Positions 37,042 through 48,500 of a stretch of 64,000 bases of DNA are shown here, piece by piece (positions within the stretch are counted from its first letter, which is position 1; each line of letters opens with the position of its first letter). The stretch comes from Poa pratensis (lineage: Eukaryota; Streptophyta; Magnoliopsida; Poales; Poaceae). The notes below the pieces were generated by a model that was not told the DNA's origin, searched no databases, and saw only the letters and a list, made by a program, of their open reading frames with translations. The stretch spans positions 48,810,842 through 48,874,841 of the forward strand of contig CAMZMU010000062.1 in the NCBI GenBank assembly GCA_947311845.1. The letters run 5' to 3'. The position numbers and the translations under genes are program-made.

Positions 37042-37348
37042 AAGGACCCCTACTGGGCCTTCGACCGCCGCTACCAGTAGATTTAGGTTTAGGTTTATGT
37101 TTCGTTCAAATCTGTAAAATTTCCTAAAATTTGAATGAAATCCGTCGAAGTTTAAATTGAAAATATTTGGTTTGGGCGGCGTGAGTGGGGAGCGACGGCC
37201 CTGTCCGGAAGGCCTTTGGACGGCCATTTGGGCGCCCCGACTGGAGATGCTCTAAGCACAGTCTTTCTCAAACATTGCCAAGAAGCCGAAACACACCATC
37301 CACAAAGCAATGCGGTGAACACGCCAGAGCAGTTGACACACACATATA

Positions 37349-37525
37349 TTAAGTAGCTTCAGTTGCTATATATCTTGATTTGGCTTCGCCGAGCGCCTGA
37401 AGCTCCTCGCGCATCTGGTCCATGTCGTCATTTCCAAACTGGATCATTGTGACGTCGTCTGCGATCACATTGTTGAGCAGCTACGACATCACCATCAGGG
37501 CACTGGCGACCTTCTTGACATTCAT
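37349..37525 (-). pseudogene. Small coiled-coil-like protein remnant with an in-frame stop
   Basis: Minus-strand frame from ATG 37525 to TAA 37349, 58 codons, with one TAG at 37483-37481. The C-terminal part (IQFGNDDMDQMREELQALGE) is helical and charged. It lay upstream of the gene at 6456-7445 before element C separated them. Family not known to me. Confidence 0.4.
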
Positions 37526-37540
37526 GACTCATGCCTTCTT

Positions 37541-38272
37541 CTTACAGGTCCAATATCGTGAGGCCAGGCATCTAAAAAGTTCCTACAGTAGCACTGCGGC
37601 ATCCAATCGCTTGACGAAAGCAATCTTGATCACGATAACGTCATGAAGGTACACGACATGATCGATGAAGGTCTTATGTAGATCACCAACAGACCATACC
37701 TGCACACGAATCTTCAGGGGACAACGTGGTGACAGAGTCAGGGACTCAGGGCTGGTCCTACTGAATTTTGGGCCCAGAAAATAAAAGTAAATGGATTTTT
37801 TACTAAACTTTTATAATTATCAAAATCTTATCTTAACATGTTACAATATTACAAATATAATTTTCTATTTGTGGCAAAATTTAATCACATAACTTGCAAT
37901 TCTACTAAAATTAGTTTTTTTGCACCGAATATGTTATATAATTATTATTTCTTCGGTTCATAATCTATATAATTTATATATACTTATGGTAGCAAATACC
38001 TAATTAGTCGTTTCTAGTGCATGATTATATATAATTTTTTATAGTATAAACTGAACCAATTAACATTATTATTTTTTACTTATGTTTCCATGGTCAAAAT
38101 TATCTAGCAAGTCAAAATTTAACAAACTGTCTATACTCTCTACTTGATATTGAAGCAACATTATTAAGTGTAATCACCAATAAATATAAAATGGTGTGGA
38201 TGGTAGCATGTTTGCATATGTAAATTTTATTATTAATACCAAGCCTGTTTATGAAATAAAAATATATTGCAA
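37541..38272. other. A/T-rich DNA without recognised genes
   Basis: I see no coding region, LTR or terminal inverted repeat that I can name here. Confidence 0.5.
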
Positions 38273-38280
38273 GGAACTAA

Positions 38281-38504
38281 CGGGTGCAGATTTGGTGCTC
38301 CCAAGATCCAGTGATCCGGCCCGTTTCAAAAAACTGAAAAACATATTTAAAAGTTTCAAACAATTATGAAAAAATCTTGTATGTTCGTACTGATATTTCC
38401 TACAAACATGCATTTTTCATAATTTTTTTAAACTTTTAAATATGTTTTTTAATTTTTTGAAATAGGAGGGATCATTGGAGCTCGGGAGCATATACGAATT
38501 TCCG
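38281..38504. mobile_element. Foldback MITE, 224 bp
   Basis: The two halves are inverted copies. A TTTCAAAAAACTGAAAAACA-type arm at 38324-38376 pairs with 38411-38462, and the outer parts GTGCTCCCAAGATCCAGTGATCC and its inverted, slightly changed copy at 38468-38490 also pair. GGAACTAA at 38273-38280 and 38505-38512 is a target duplication of 8 bp, or 9 with one mismatch, pointing to a Mutator-like or hAT origin. Confidence 0.75.
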
Positions 38505-38520
38505 GGAACTAAACATCTAT

Positions 38521-38860
38521 ACTTGTGACATGGCTAGCTCCGAGTATCTAGCCTCTAGAGAAAGACAAGTGAAGGGTAAGCTGGTAATTAAAGGTAGAAC
38601 TGTAGAAGGATGGTGCTTGTATCCTGTACTCCTTTTACGTAACGAGGGCAGCTGTAATTTAGATCCACTGGTAGCACTTTGTTTAGTACTCCAATCATAA
38701 AAGGTTAACTATATTGACTTTCTCATCGTTGTTCTGGTCGTTGAGCTCCTCAAACACGCAAGCAAAATTACAAGTCGAGTTTATCTGAACCGTCGCCAAG
38801 AAGCCGAAACACACCATCCAGAAAGCAACTCGGCTAACATGCCAGATACTTTGGCAGCCG
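38521..38860 (-). pseudogene. Truncated second copy of the upstream region of the gene at 6456-7445
   Basis: Aligns with 7437-7697 joined to 37253-37345. The start codon is kept on the minus strand (ATG at about 38532) but the frame stops after four codons (MSQV then TAG) just before the foldback MITE. The rest of the gene body is absent. Confidence 0.6.
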
Positions 38861-40720
38861 CTTCAACCTTGGCGGGGGGTACAACGGCATCCAGGTCCCT
38901 AGCCGCATAACCAGGTGATCATTTGGCCACGAAGCTCTCGAGGCGAGGCTTGAACGTGTGGGGCCGAGTGTGAACGGAGGCCGCCGTGTTCACTGGCGAC
39001 CTGGACTCCATCATGTACGGGCGATAGCAAGCGAGTGCCCCGACTTGCTGGCGCTCGGCGGCGGCGACCTGCGAGGGCCATATCCGCGTTCCTGGCGAGG
39101 ACTACACCGGTGACTTCGCAGAGGTGGAGCTGCACATGCCTAGATCGAGAGCAAGGAAGAAGAAATTGACTGATATAAATCCGAACGTGTAATTACTAAT
39201 TGATGTTGATTGAGGCCGATTAATTAGCATTGATTTAACGTGTGCGTAACTAATTGAGCGTTTACATCTTGCCGATTCATTACTGCGATCGGTCAGCGGT
39301 GGTGAAAAGACCACGAGAAAAAAACGTGTGAGAGAGTGCTGCACAAAGCAGGCGGCAGAGGCAAAAGTGGAACCAAATTATTTCCTTAGATAGTAGAGAT
39401 AGAGAAGAGATAGCAGAAATAGTAGAGATTTGGATTTTTTGCGAAAACTTCGAAAAATTCTGGTAGGTTTTTGCGACTTAAACCAAAACATGTATCAAAA
39501 CATAATTGAGCCGCAAAAGGTCGTACGTTCATACTATCTACTCGGTTCGGTTCAGTGTAGTTTGACTTGAATGCAGTGCAGATTGCCCGGTGTGACGGTG
39601 TACCCTGCTCGTACCAAAGGGGTCGCTGCCTCGCCGGCGGGACGTGCTGGACGTCTCACCTCTCACGGATGCTGGCGTACGTGTAGCGGCGCGCTTTGCC
39701 GCGCACGTTTGTAGAATGGAAAAAAAAGTTAAAGTTCATGGCTAAAATCGTGTCAAATGCGATAAGTTTTTACAGGCGAGTGGCAAACACACGCTTAATG
39801 TTCAGGGCGAAATTCATCTCCCAAGTCGATGCAATGGCTCCACTACTCATCTCCGACCATAATCTGACGCATTTGTGCGTTCTTCGTCTGAGCCACCGTC
39901 GCGTGGTGTATATTGACAGTGCAACTGAGGGTGACCTAGGCTTCAGGCCGAACCTGGCAGTGGACCAAACAATTGGAGAAGAGAACGCCGACTGTGAGCA
40001 GCGGCAACAGGGTGGTCGGGAAAAGGTTGGACGGCTCGCGTGCGTCATCATCGTATGTGCGCGATGCAGTGATCCTTCCGAAGGAGTTTTTTTAGGGAGC
40101 ACGAGCACAGAGTATGTTGGCTGCTCTTGCCACTTTGGTGGCGGAGTCAACATTGAAGGATGGGGGAGAACGGCGACACCAACGTCGTGGAGGCCTGGGA
40201 CAAAATCGTGGATAAGCTATCCGAGATGAAGGGTGGTATAGCTGCCGACTCGTGAAGGTCGGAGAGGCGGTGCAGGGTGGACTGGGACAATGACGTCCTT
40301 AATCACACAAGATCAATACGTAGACCTATCATACCAGCAAAGCGGTGGTACTCACCTATAGTGGGACCAGACATGCCACACCTAGGAGTAACTACATCCC
40401 TCTATTTTAAAAGAGTTTAGTACTTAAAAAAAATCACACACTCACTTACAGGTGGGTCACCCACATTCACACCTAGAAGCACACTTACAGGTGGGGACAA
40501 CTTATGTTCACATCTAGGATCAACCACATGCCTCCATTTTTAGGGAGTTCTTTGAAGGATTTTTTTTTAGAATTACGTGTAGAGTAGCTGATTTGTCCGA
40601 TACTCCGATGCAGTAGATCGGATCCTGCCATTCGTCGAAGCTGTAGCCGTGGGCCGTGGGCGTGCGTTGCTGCATGCATCACGGGAGGTCCAGCGGCATT
40701 GTTGACCTTTTTTTTTTCAA
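38861..40720. other. Region with no supported gene
   Basis: Contains G/C-rich patches with open frames (38899-39135 minus, 39696-40229 plus) that I cannot tie to any family or exon structure. ACACACTTACAGGTGGG-like segments recur at about 40440 and 40480. Confidence 0.4.
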
Positions 40721-40945
40721 TTTAATTGAAGATGCTGCGCGGTGTACGGCATAGTATTTCCTTGCAGTTTCCGGTGAAGACTTTGCGCTCCCCCATTCTT
40801 CTTCTCTTCTCTCGCCCACACAAATTGCGGATCAGCGCGTGATGGTCTCGGTACTAGATTAGCTCGCTCATGGGGCGAGCAGGCCCGGCTTGCTGCTGAG
40901 CTTGGAGGAAGAGATTGGGAGGGAATAAATTCAGGATCCAAACAG

Positions 40946-41035
40946 GTAGGTTGCTACTGTTTAGTTTGTTTTCACAAAGAGAATCAGAAAAGAATCCCTA
41001 TGTTCATCATTCGTTAAATTTTATCTAATCTGCAG
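40946..41035 (+). other. Probable intron in the 5' UTR of the MCAfunc-NOI gene
   Basis: CAG|GTAGGTT at 40945 and a polypyrimidine-rich ...CTAATCTGCAG acceptor at 41035 flank 90 bp placed 19 bases before the ATG at 41055. Confidence 0.5.
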
Positions 41036-41054
41036 ATTGCACTCTGAGACTAGG

Positions 41055-44000
41055 ATGGCCGATGCAGTGGGTGGCGTAGCCAAGATTGTCGGAGTCGCGC
41101 TGAAGATCAAGGAGGCGGCCAACACGGTTCACCAGAATAAGAAGGATTGCCATCACATCAAGAGCCGCGTTGACGTTCTCAACAAAACACTTTCGCACCA
41201 CGAGAATAACACCGAGCTGGTTGAGGACGCTGCGGTGATGGCTGCGCTTGAGGCGCTCGATCGGATACTCGCTGAAGCGCTTGAGGTCATTACTAAGTGC
41301 CAGAAGCCGAGAACTATCATTTGCGTCTATTACACCGCCGGGAATCTGTCCCGGCGGCTGAGCAAGGTGGAGCAGCGGATATCGTACCTAAGCTCGGACG
41401 TAATGTTGACCATCATGAGCTACCAACTGCTCAGGAAATTTCAAGAAGGTGCTCCACATCCGCCCCCACAGGTCTGGTTACGAATAATAGAGTCAAAGCT
41501 CAATACTGCACATCTTTTACTATAACTGAGATAGCTACCATGACTATACTGCACATTTTGTTTTGAAGTAAACCATTTTGTTTTTCGTACTTAAAAAACA
41601 TTTGGTGTAGTTTAGATGACTTATGTGTACCATGGTTTGAAAAAAAAGATGACTTATTTGTACATTTTGGTTTGTCACCATGCCTAACACGTGTGTTTGG
41701 AATTATCAGAACCACGCTCTTGGTGCAGACACACCACTACAAACACCAGGTCCGTCGCAAAAGGTGCATAGTAACGATGATTTATTTCAATGCGCTCCAC
41801 CTCCACCTCCGCCCCCACAGGTCCGATTATGAATAACGATGATATATTTCATCCGGTTAGAACACAATCTATAATCAAGATAGCCGAGACCACATATATA
41901 TATATGCTGGTTGCAGCACATTTTAGTTTAAAGTACTGCCATTTTATCTTGTGTGCTTCAAAATTATTTTGTTAAACTTAGATGACTTACATGTACAATT
42001 TGTTTGTCACTATGCATGACACGCTCGTTTGGAATTTCCAGATTTGCTCTCCTAGTACACACAGGATACTGCATCCACTAAGGGGGCTGCCGAAGGTACA
42101 TAGTAGCGATGATTTATAATTGAAGATAGTATGTTGAATCATATCTACCAGACATATCGACAGCTTGCCCACCTTGAATATGAGACGTGGATGTAACTTC
42201 TGAACTCGAGGTTGGCTCATCCCGCGGGCCATGTGTTAGATGTTTTTCTCGAAAAAAGTCAGCAGCCTGATTGTCACGATTACATCTGTTTGTCATTACC
42301 CCCAAAATATAGGATATGTTTTAGTTTTTGTTAATCATTCCGGCCCTTAAATGTGTGTTTTGGTGCAATTTCCTCGTGTGTAAATGATAACATGTCTGAA
42401 TCTTTGACTACCAGATGTCGAAACAAAATCAAGATGAAGCTAACAAGAAAGATCAGAGTCGGAGATCAGCGGTATACATGACTATACTCTACTGAATATG
42501 TACAACCTACTTATGTTACATGAATATGCCTCAATGTGTGTTTATATGCTTATTATCATGTTAGATAGCTATGCACTTTTGTGTACAAAATCAGTAACCC
42601 ATTTGGGTTCAACAGACGTATGCATCCACACATTCCAACTATACAAGGTGACCAGATGGCTATAAGTTAACAGGCTGTGCATATATTAATTGCCAACTAT
42701 GCAGAAGTGAGGAGAGAGTTCCTTTTTCGCGAAAACGCAAAAACATTGCATTTTGATGCACTGATAGACAGAAGAGTTATTTACAATTCTAAAATAGGGG
42801 AGAAGATCGAGGCTCAGTCTTGATGGTTTCGACCAAAGCGCTAACCGAGCGACGTGCGTTGTCAACTACGATCGAGTTTCGCTGCTTCCAAATCCACCAC
42901 GTAGTGAGCATGATCACCGAAAAGGTGCCCTTCAGGAGAGAGAGTTCCTTTCCATTATCTAGAAAAATAACTCGGCGTCGGAGCAGACCGCACTAGTCTA
43001 GTAGTGTGATATTGCAAACTGTCAAGAACGACTATAGAAGACACACATTCTAACAAAAAACTTTGGAATTCACTTGCTAAAATGTGCATGGTAGGTTATA
43101 TATCCTTAAATTAGTCAGGCTACCTACATATATTGTAGTTTGCTGTCAAAGAAACATATAATGCAAGCACATATATGGTGGATGAGACCGCCCCGAAAAG
43201 TATGACTACTATTCTCACTTGTATGTTCATATACTTCTGCATCCAATGTAGGAATAGTACAGTCTCATTTCGCATAATACATGACATGGAACTTTTGGAA
43301 TTTATAGGTTCCCAAGTTTGGAGCTTGGGACTCTGCGGAGCACACCGGCTATACGGTATACTTTGAGAAGGTCAGGGACTGCAGGGTGCCAAGGACGGTA
43401 AGACCATCCACACTTTGCTGAAACAGAAAATAATTATTTTCTACCTCTTCCTCGTCTCCCTCCACCGGCTTCTCCTCTCACCATTTATATGTTAACAAAG
43501 AATTGTTATTTCCTTCATTGGAACAAACCAACTAAATGGTTTGCTTCTGAGCTCCTAGCACCAAACATTCATCGTCATGCACTGTATGGAACCGATTCAA
43601 ACAACCCTTTGAACCGTGCGCTTAGAGGCAACAACAATGTGGATTCGTGCAATGTATAGACCTTTAAAAAAAAGATTAGGAAGTGCTTTCAAGTTTGTTA
43701 GCTTTGCACAAGTCATAAATGAATCGTGGTTTCTACAAAACTTGAAATCTAGAACTTCAGTCATTTGCACGTGAGATATTTTTTCCTTTGAAAAAGTAGT
43801 GTGTGCGCCCAAGCACAATTAAAAGTTTTCCATGTCAAACTGTTTAATACTATCATATAGCTAAAAATTAATAAGATATTTGATCGAATGAAATGACACG
43901 TTCTTTGGACACAACACTAAGATACAAGTCATATGAGTTATACCCAACAAGTACGTATACATTTGGGGCAACCATGCATGTCTTAACTATACAGTGCACT

Positions 44001-44608
44001 GTGTCAGTTTAAGTAGTCATTGGAACATTGAATAAGTTTTAATGATAAAACTACTAACATTATAGGCTGTTCCTCCCCATTCCTCGTCTGCCGCTGGCTC
44101 TGCTGGTAAGATTGGCGGTGAACCGGAACCGCGCAGAAGCCTGGTAAATAGAATTGCTGAAGTTACGTGCGACATCAAAGAGGCCGTGGAGACTGTTCTC
44201 CAGAATAGGGACGATTGTGTTGAGATTGGCAAGTGTGCGAACAAAGTCAGCACCCTTCTGCCGCAGCTCGAGGATACAAAGATGTTGGACGATCCGGCTA
44301 TGAGGGGAGCTCTGCAGAAGCTCCTCCTAACCTTTCGTCACGCCCACACGCTTGCCATTGCATGTCAAAGAAGAGGTCCTGTCATCGTGTGGCTCTCCAC
44401 CCCGGCTGGTCGATTGTCCAAACAGCTACACGAGGTGCTGGATCAGATTACGTCTAACATCGCTGAAATGATGGCTATCGTTCTCCCTAAGGTATTTTGC
44501 TACGTACCATTTGCTTACCTAGGCGGATTATCAACCAGCATGTTGCGCATGGACAGGCTGCTAACGGCATCGAAAATAAAAACGCATGGCTCAAAATCGG
44601 AAGTATAA
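41055..44608 (+). CDS. MCAfunc/HeLo-like domain - NOI (RIN4 motif) - MCAfunc/HeLo-like domain protein
   Basis: Proposed exons: 41055-41471, 41710-41820, 42415-42471, 43308-43397, 44066-44491 (or open to TAA at 44606). Each is a whole number of codons, phase 0 at both ends. Residues 1-139 form a helical domain resembling the N-terminus of MID1-complementing-activity (MCA) proteins and related HeLo/RPW8-like bundles (AKIVGVALKIKEAANTVHQN ... VITKCQ). Then comes a Pro-rich linker ending PPPPPPPQ, a 19-residue Lys/Gln-rich exon, and a 30-residue exon holding VPKFGAWDSAEHTGYTVYFE, which matches the NOI consensus and the VPxFGxW site cleaved in RIN4 by AvrRpt2. The last exon is a second copy of the helical domain. 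RIN4 is a plasma-membrane immune regulator, so a role in effector sensing is an inference. No kinase, NB-ARC or LRR is seen. The exon set is hand-built. Confidence 0.65.
41472..42120 (+). repeat. Tandem duplication of an intron-exon unit inside the MCAfunc-NOI gene
   Basis: The block 41472-41820 (intron 1 plus exon 2) is repeated in diverged form at 41821-42120. GATGACTTAYRTGTAC, TTGTCAC and GTTTGGAATT recur in order. The second copy of the exon (42042-) ends in an in-frame TAA at 42117 and must be skipped for the gene to read on. Confidence 0.65.
42726..42938 (-). mobile_element. 5'-truncated LINE fragment
   Basis: The minus strand reads a LINE ORF2 C-terminus (TTWWIWKQRNSIVVDNARRS). It is flanked by near-identical GGAGAGAGTTCCTTT at about 42711 and 42937, a likely target duplication. 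Lies in the intron before the NOI exon. Confidence 0.65.
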
Positions 44609-45537
44609 GACATTTTTATTTACTTGTGAAGACATAAAATTGATGCCGCTAGCTTTGTACCAAGTGCATCTGACTGTGATTTAAAATTTGTGCCATTAGA
44701 TATGTATTCAAGAATACTTATGTGTGGTTGTAATCTGTATTGTATAAACCATAGATCGATAGAGTAAATATTAGTCAAATACTAATGTTCGTGGATGAAA
44801 ATACAGCTTACATTTTGTTGACGGAAGGAGTATTGTGAAGATCACCAAAACCTTCCATGGCCGCGGCTAGTCTTCAGGTGACAACTATTCGAGGGTGGTG
44901 GCAGCGCATTTTCAGTTGTGTGCTCAAGCCCTAGGAGGAAGGCGACGGTAGGCTAAAGTTGAGACATCCTTTTGTGAACGGAGAGAGTACTTGCTATGTC
45001 GTTTAACATCTATGGAAGGGGCGTAGAAGAGTTTTGCAAGGCGATCACGTTTTTTCGAAAATGGGAGACAAGGTGATCACTGCAGTGTCCCTTGCCGTTA
45101 TGTTTCGAGACGAGGTGTCCATGGTGACTGTTGTCCGGCATGTGTAGCCTTTGTAGTTTGTTTGCCTTTGGCCTCCGAGTACGGTGCTTGTGAGCTCAAG
45201 CTATAGGTAGCTCGTTTCTTGAAAGAAGAAATCGAAAATGACATTTCAAAGTTTCAAAAAAAAACTGGATGAAGTTAAGAGACACATACTACAAGCATGT
45301 AAATCTCAATTCAAAATTACTCTAGGCTACACATCCATCCATATGTAAAAGTGTAAACACTGCAACAGGGCTAAGTGGTGGCAACGCCACTACAGGTAGG
45401 ATCTTAGACATCATTACAAACGAGGAAGAAAGAAGAAAAAATAGGTACAGTACTGATGCAGGGACACAAGGACTTGTGAATGATGAAATATCATATATTT
45501 TCGTTCAAGTCAAACACTCAATTGTAAAAGGTGACAT
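44609..45537. other. Intergenic DNA between the MCAfunc-NOI and F-box genes
   Basis: No coding region supported. GACGGAAGGAGTA at about 44820 and GTGAACGGAGAGAGTA at about 44974 look like single decayed Stowaway ends without partners that I can match. Confidence 0.4.
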
Positions 45538-48500
45538 TTACAAACAGATGAACAAACACGTAAACCGTACACCATTAAGGTGACAGTGGAACCCAACACT
45601 TAATGCAGTTGCAGGGCTCAAGAACCTTAAAGTTGACCTTTGAAGGTACTTTCCCCTCAATATATGTTTCCTTATCCAGAGGGAAGCAAGAGCCTGTCGG
45701 GCTTCGATTAATGTTTCCTTATCCAGAGGGAAGCACTTGGCAAACCTCCTCCTATGATTCCCGTCAGTGGTGTCCAGGATAAGGTGCTTTAGTGACGTCG
45801 CATAATCAAGAATACATCTTGTTAGCTCAATCGTGGTCTTCCAAGGGGGAAAGCCAGTGATGATCACACTTTTGAGCTTGTGATGACGGTGTTTCCGAAC
45901 ACAACTTGCCAATGAGGAGTCTTCGTCAATTTTGATTCCAGGAATCAAACCAATTAGTACAGTAGGCACCTCTACCTGCAAGCCAGTTTCTTAAGAAAAA
46001 CTATTGAAGTGTTGGTATCATTTTAGATGGAAGGCTCGAGCAGAGTCCAGCTTTAAATTAATAAAGCCATCCAGCCAAATGATCCACACATACAACAAAT
46101 CTCCGCCCAAGGCGGTTACATAGGAGAGTACACAGTAGCGCGCGAAGGCTACGGTCAGGGTGAGAGCACACGCCGTACAGACCACACCCCAATGTTTGTA
46201 TCATTTCCTCAATTGTGGTGGTTTTTTGCAATTATCTCCACAATATTTTTAGTCTATGTTTAAGTACAGCACAACTGGCCATAAGAGTTCAGACGAAAGA
46301 CATCCAATAGTGAAAAGTAACACAAAGAACAAGCGATATTTGCAAAAAATGAGTTTACCAAGCAAAAATGTATCAGTTAATGTCATAATTAGTTGTATTT
46401 ATCGCATAACAGTGATGTAACAATAAAATTGTAAGGGAAAGGTAGGATAATTCACAAATAAAAATCAAGATGAGACAAACTAATATGTCTAGTTATAATC
46501 AAGACAATGTATAATCTATAAATAACTCTTCCGCAGACAAAAGGTATAGGGAACATAATGACTTACACGCAAAACGAAAGTTCTCAAGATGGGAGAAGCA
46601 TCAAGAAAAGAAACCAAAGAACAGAAGTCATAATCTGGAGAACGACTTGGCATGAAAAGCTTTATCTCCAAATACCTAAGGTGCAGGAATTTACCCAGCA
46701 CCATTGTTGTATTGACTGTCTGGAAAAGAATGTCCAAAAATTATGACTTGTTCATAGCTTACATCAATAGATTATATTGAAATTGAACAATAAAAGCTAA
46801 CCTCGTAAAGTGAGTGTAGGAAAAGAGTTTGGAAATTTGGCGCAATCGATAAAAGCTTGGAACTAGCATAATGGAGCAGGTTAGGCACAATGGCACATGT
46901 CATCTGCATTGTCTTCAATTGCAATGAACCTCCAAGCGTCATATGTATTGGGGACCCATCATAATTGAAGATGGAGACATTTGGAGCACTGCATTCAATC
47001 ATCTGCAACATTTTGCAATTTTGCACGTCCAGTCTATTAAGCTTCGGCAAAAGATGTGGTATCTTTAAGCAATGTATATCGTGGCAGAACGCGAGGTCCA
47101 GGTGTTCTAAAGTGAAGGAATTGGACAGAAAAAGACATAACTTCTCCTCAGTTATACCGACATCATGCAGATGGACAGTCTTCAAACAACTCAAGCAACC
47201 GACTTTGTTTACAGAATCAAAAGTGCAGCTACTGAGGTGAAAATGCTGAATTGAGTGTGCCCGCTCGCGAGATAAAAGTGAACCAGGAAAGTTGTACTTC
47301 ATCTTGTTTTCTATGGGGAGCCATAGCACAAATTCTTTGATCCCGGGTGTAATTGCAACTTGAAGCCAGCGATCAAGATAACTTGGATGCACATCGAAAT
47401 CATTACGAGTTTGCAATTTAAATGTCTCCACCCCAACGCCAGAGTGATTTGACATGATGTGGTCAACTCTGTTGATAAAATCCCTTGTTTGTTTGCGTAA
47501 GGCTCTCATATCAAATATGAGCTTGGGATAACATCTCCAAGAGTGAAAAAAAACACGAGACACGCAGGCAGCACGAGCAGCATCTTGCATTGGCATCAGT
47601 GTGTGTATCTTCCAAAGGATATCCTGCAGAAGCATGGTACAAGTATTAAGTATTGAAGTAGTGTTGGCAATGATGAGTACTTGCTCTATATTACTAACGG
47701 AGATAAATTGTAAACCCTGTGGGGAGTTTACAATTGGATTGCACATTACTATTTTGGAACTGTCACACACTGATGGACTTGATGTTTCATGTTGAATAAA
47801 AAATGGAACAGGGGTGTTTTACCCTCTGGCTCTACAAAATGATGACTTGCTAGGATGAACAGCATGAACAGAGTACAAAATGATTTAGTTCATGTACTTA
47901 TTATCAAGCAAAAAGAAATTGAACATGGAAGTACTTTGTGTAAAAACTCAGAAACAAAAAAGAGAATGCATCAAGTACAAGCAACAAGAAGAGTACTGCA
48001 TATGTCTGCAAATACACATCATTTTGGTCTTGGGCTCAGCCTCTTAACATGCAACTTTGATTGTATCTATGAACATAAATATTTTAATAAACATATTTTT
48101 TATGCTATCCTTAAATGTTTTTCATGGCGAATCTAATGATTCTATATTCACATGAAAAATGCATAAGATTTAAAGAAAATGGTTGATTTCACGCTTTCTA
48201 GGACATCTCATCTGTTTCCGAAAGGAGGTAGTAGTATTTGCAGTTACATCATACCTCCGGAAGGGTAACCTCTGGCTCCATTACTTCAGCACTTGGAGAA
48301 CCATCAGCCTGTTGGCAAGGTGAATCCTTGCTTTCAGCATGACAGTTAGTTAACCTAACATCTGTAGTACGGAGCTCAACAAGGTCATAATATAGAACAA
48401 GAGAATGACCAAGGGTTTAGAGTTCACATAATACTGTTGATGTGGATTGCCTAGCCCTTTCCATCAGATCGGTCTTTCAGAATAGTGGTTAACACATAAA

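Larger units (their letters stand above)
7698..37252 (+). mobile_element. Element C: small non-autonomous TIR DNA element (PIF/Harbinger-like), split by nested LTR elements
   Basis: The ends are inverted copies of each other: GAGCATCTCC, then GTCGGGGCGCCCAAA, at 7698 and reverse-complemented at 37252, with a 3-base indel inside. They are flanked by TAA at 7695-7697 and 37253-37255, the 3-bp target duplication expected of PIF/Harbinger elements. Without the nested elements it is 556 + 1,039 bp. It carries a passenger reading frame (8173-8253 and 36214-37041) but no transposase that I can see. The related sequence at 38760-38830 lacks it and acts as a paralogous empty site. Superfamily is inferred from the TSD and terminus style. 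Confidence 0.7.

Noticed and set aside
38899..39135. Minus-strand open frame in a G/C-rich patch
   Set aside because: Arg/Ala/His-rich with no recognisable domain, and equally open on the other strand.
39696..40229. Plus-strand open frame of 177 codons, with a long antisense frame over it
   Set aside because: Both strands are open, which points to base composition. No family features, and no promoter or splice structure around it.
42616..42647. Possible extra exon ACGTATGCATCC... of the NOI gene with AG before and GT after
   Set aside because: 32 bp would break the otherwise perfect phase-0 chain. Kept only as a low-level possibility.
44816..44990. Stowaway-like ends GACGGAAGGAGTA and GAACGGAGAGAGTA
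   Set aside because: No matching inverted partner at the other side within a reasonable distance, so no element can be delimited.
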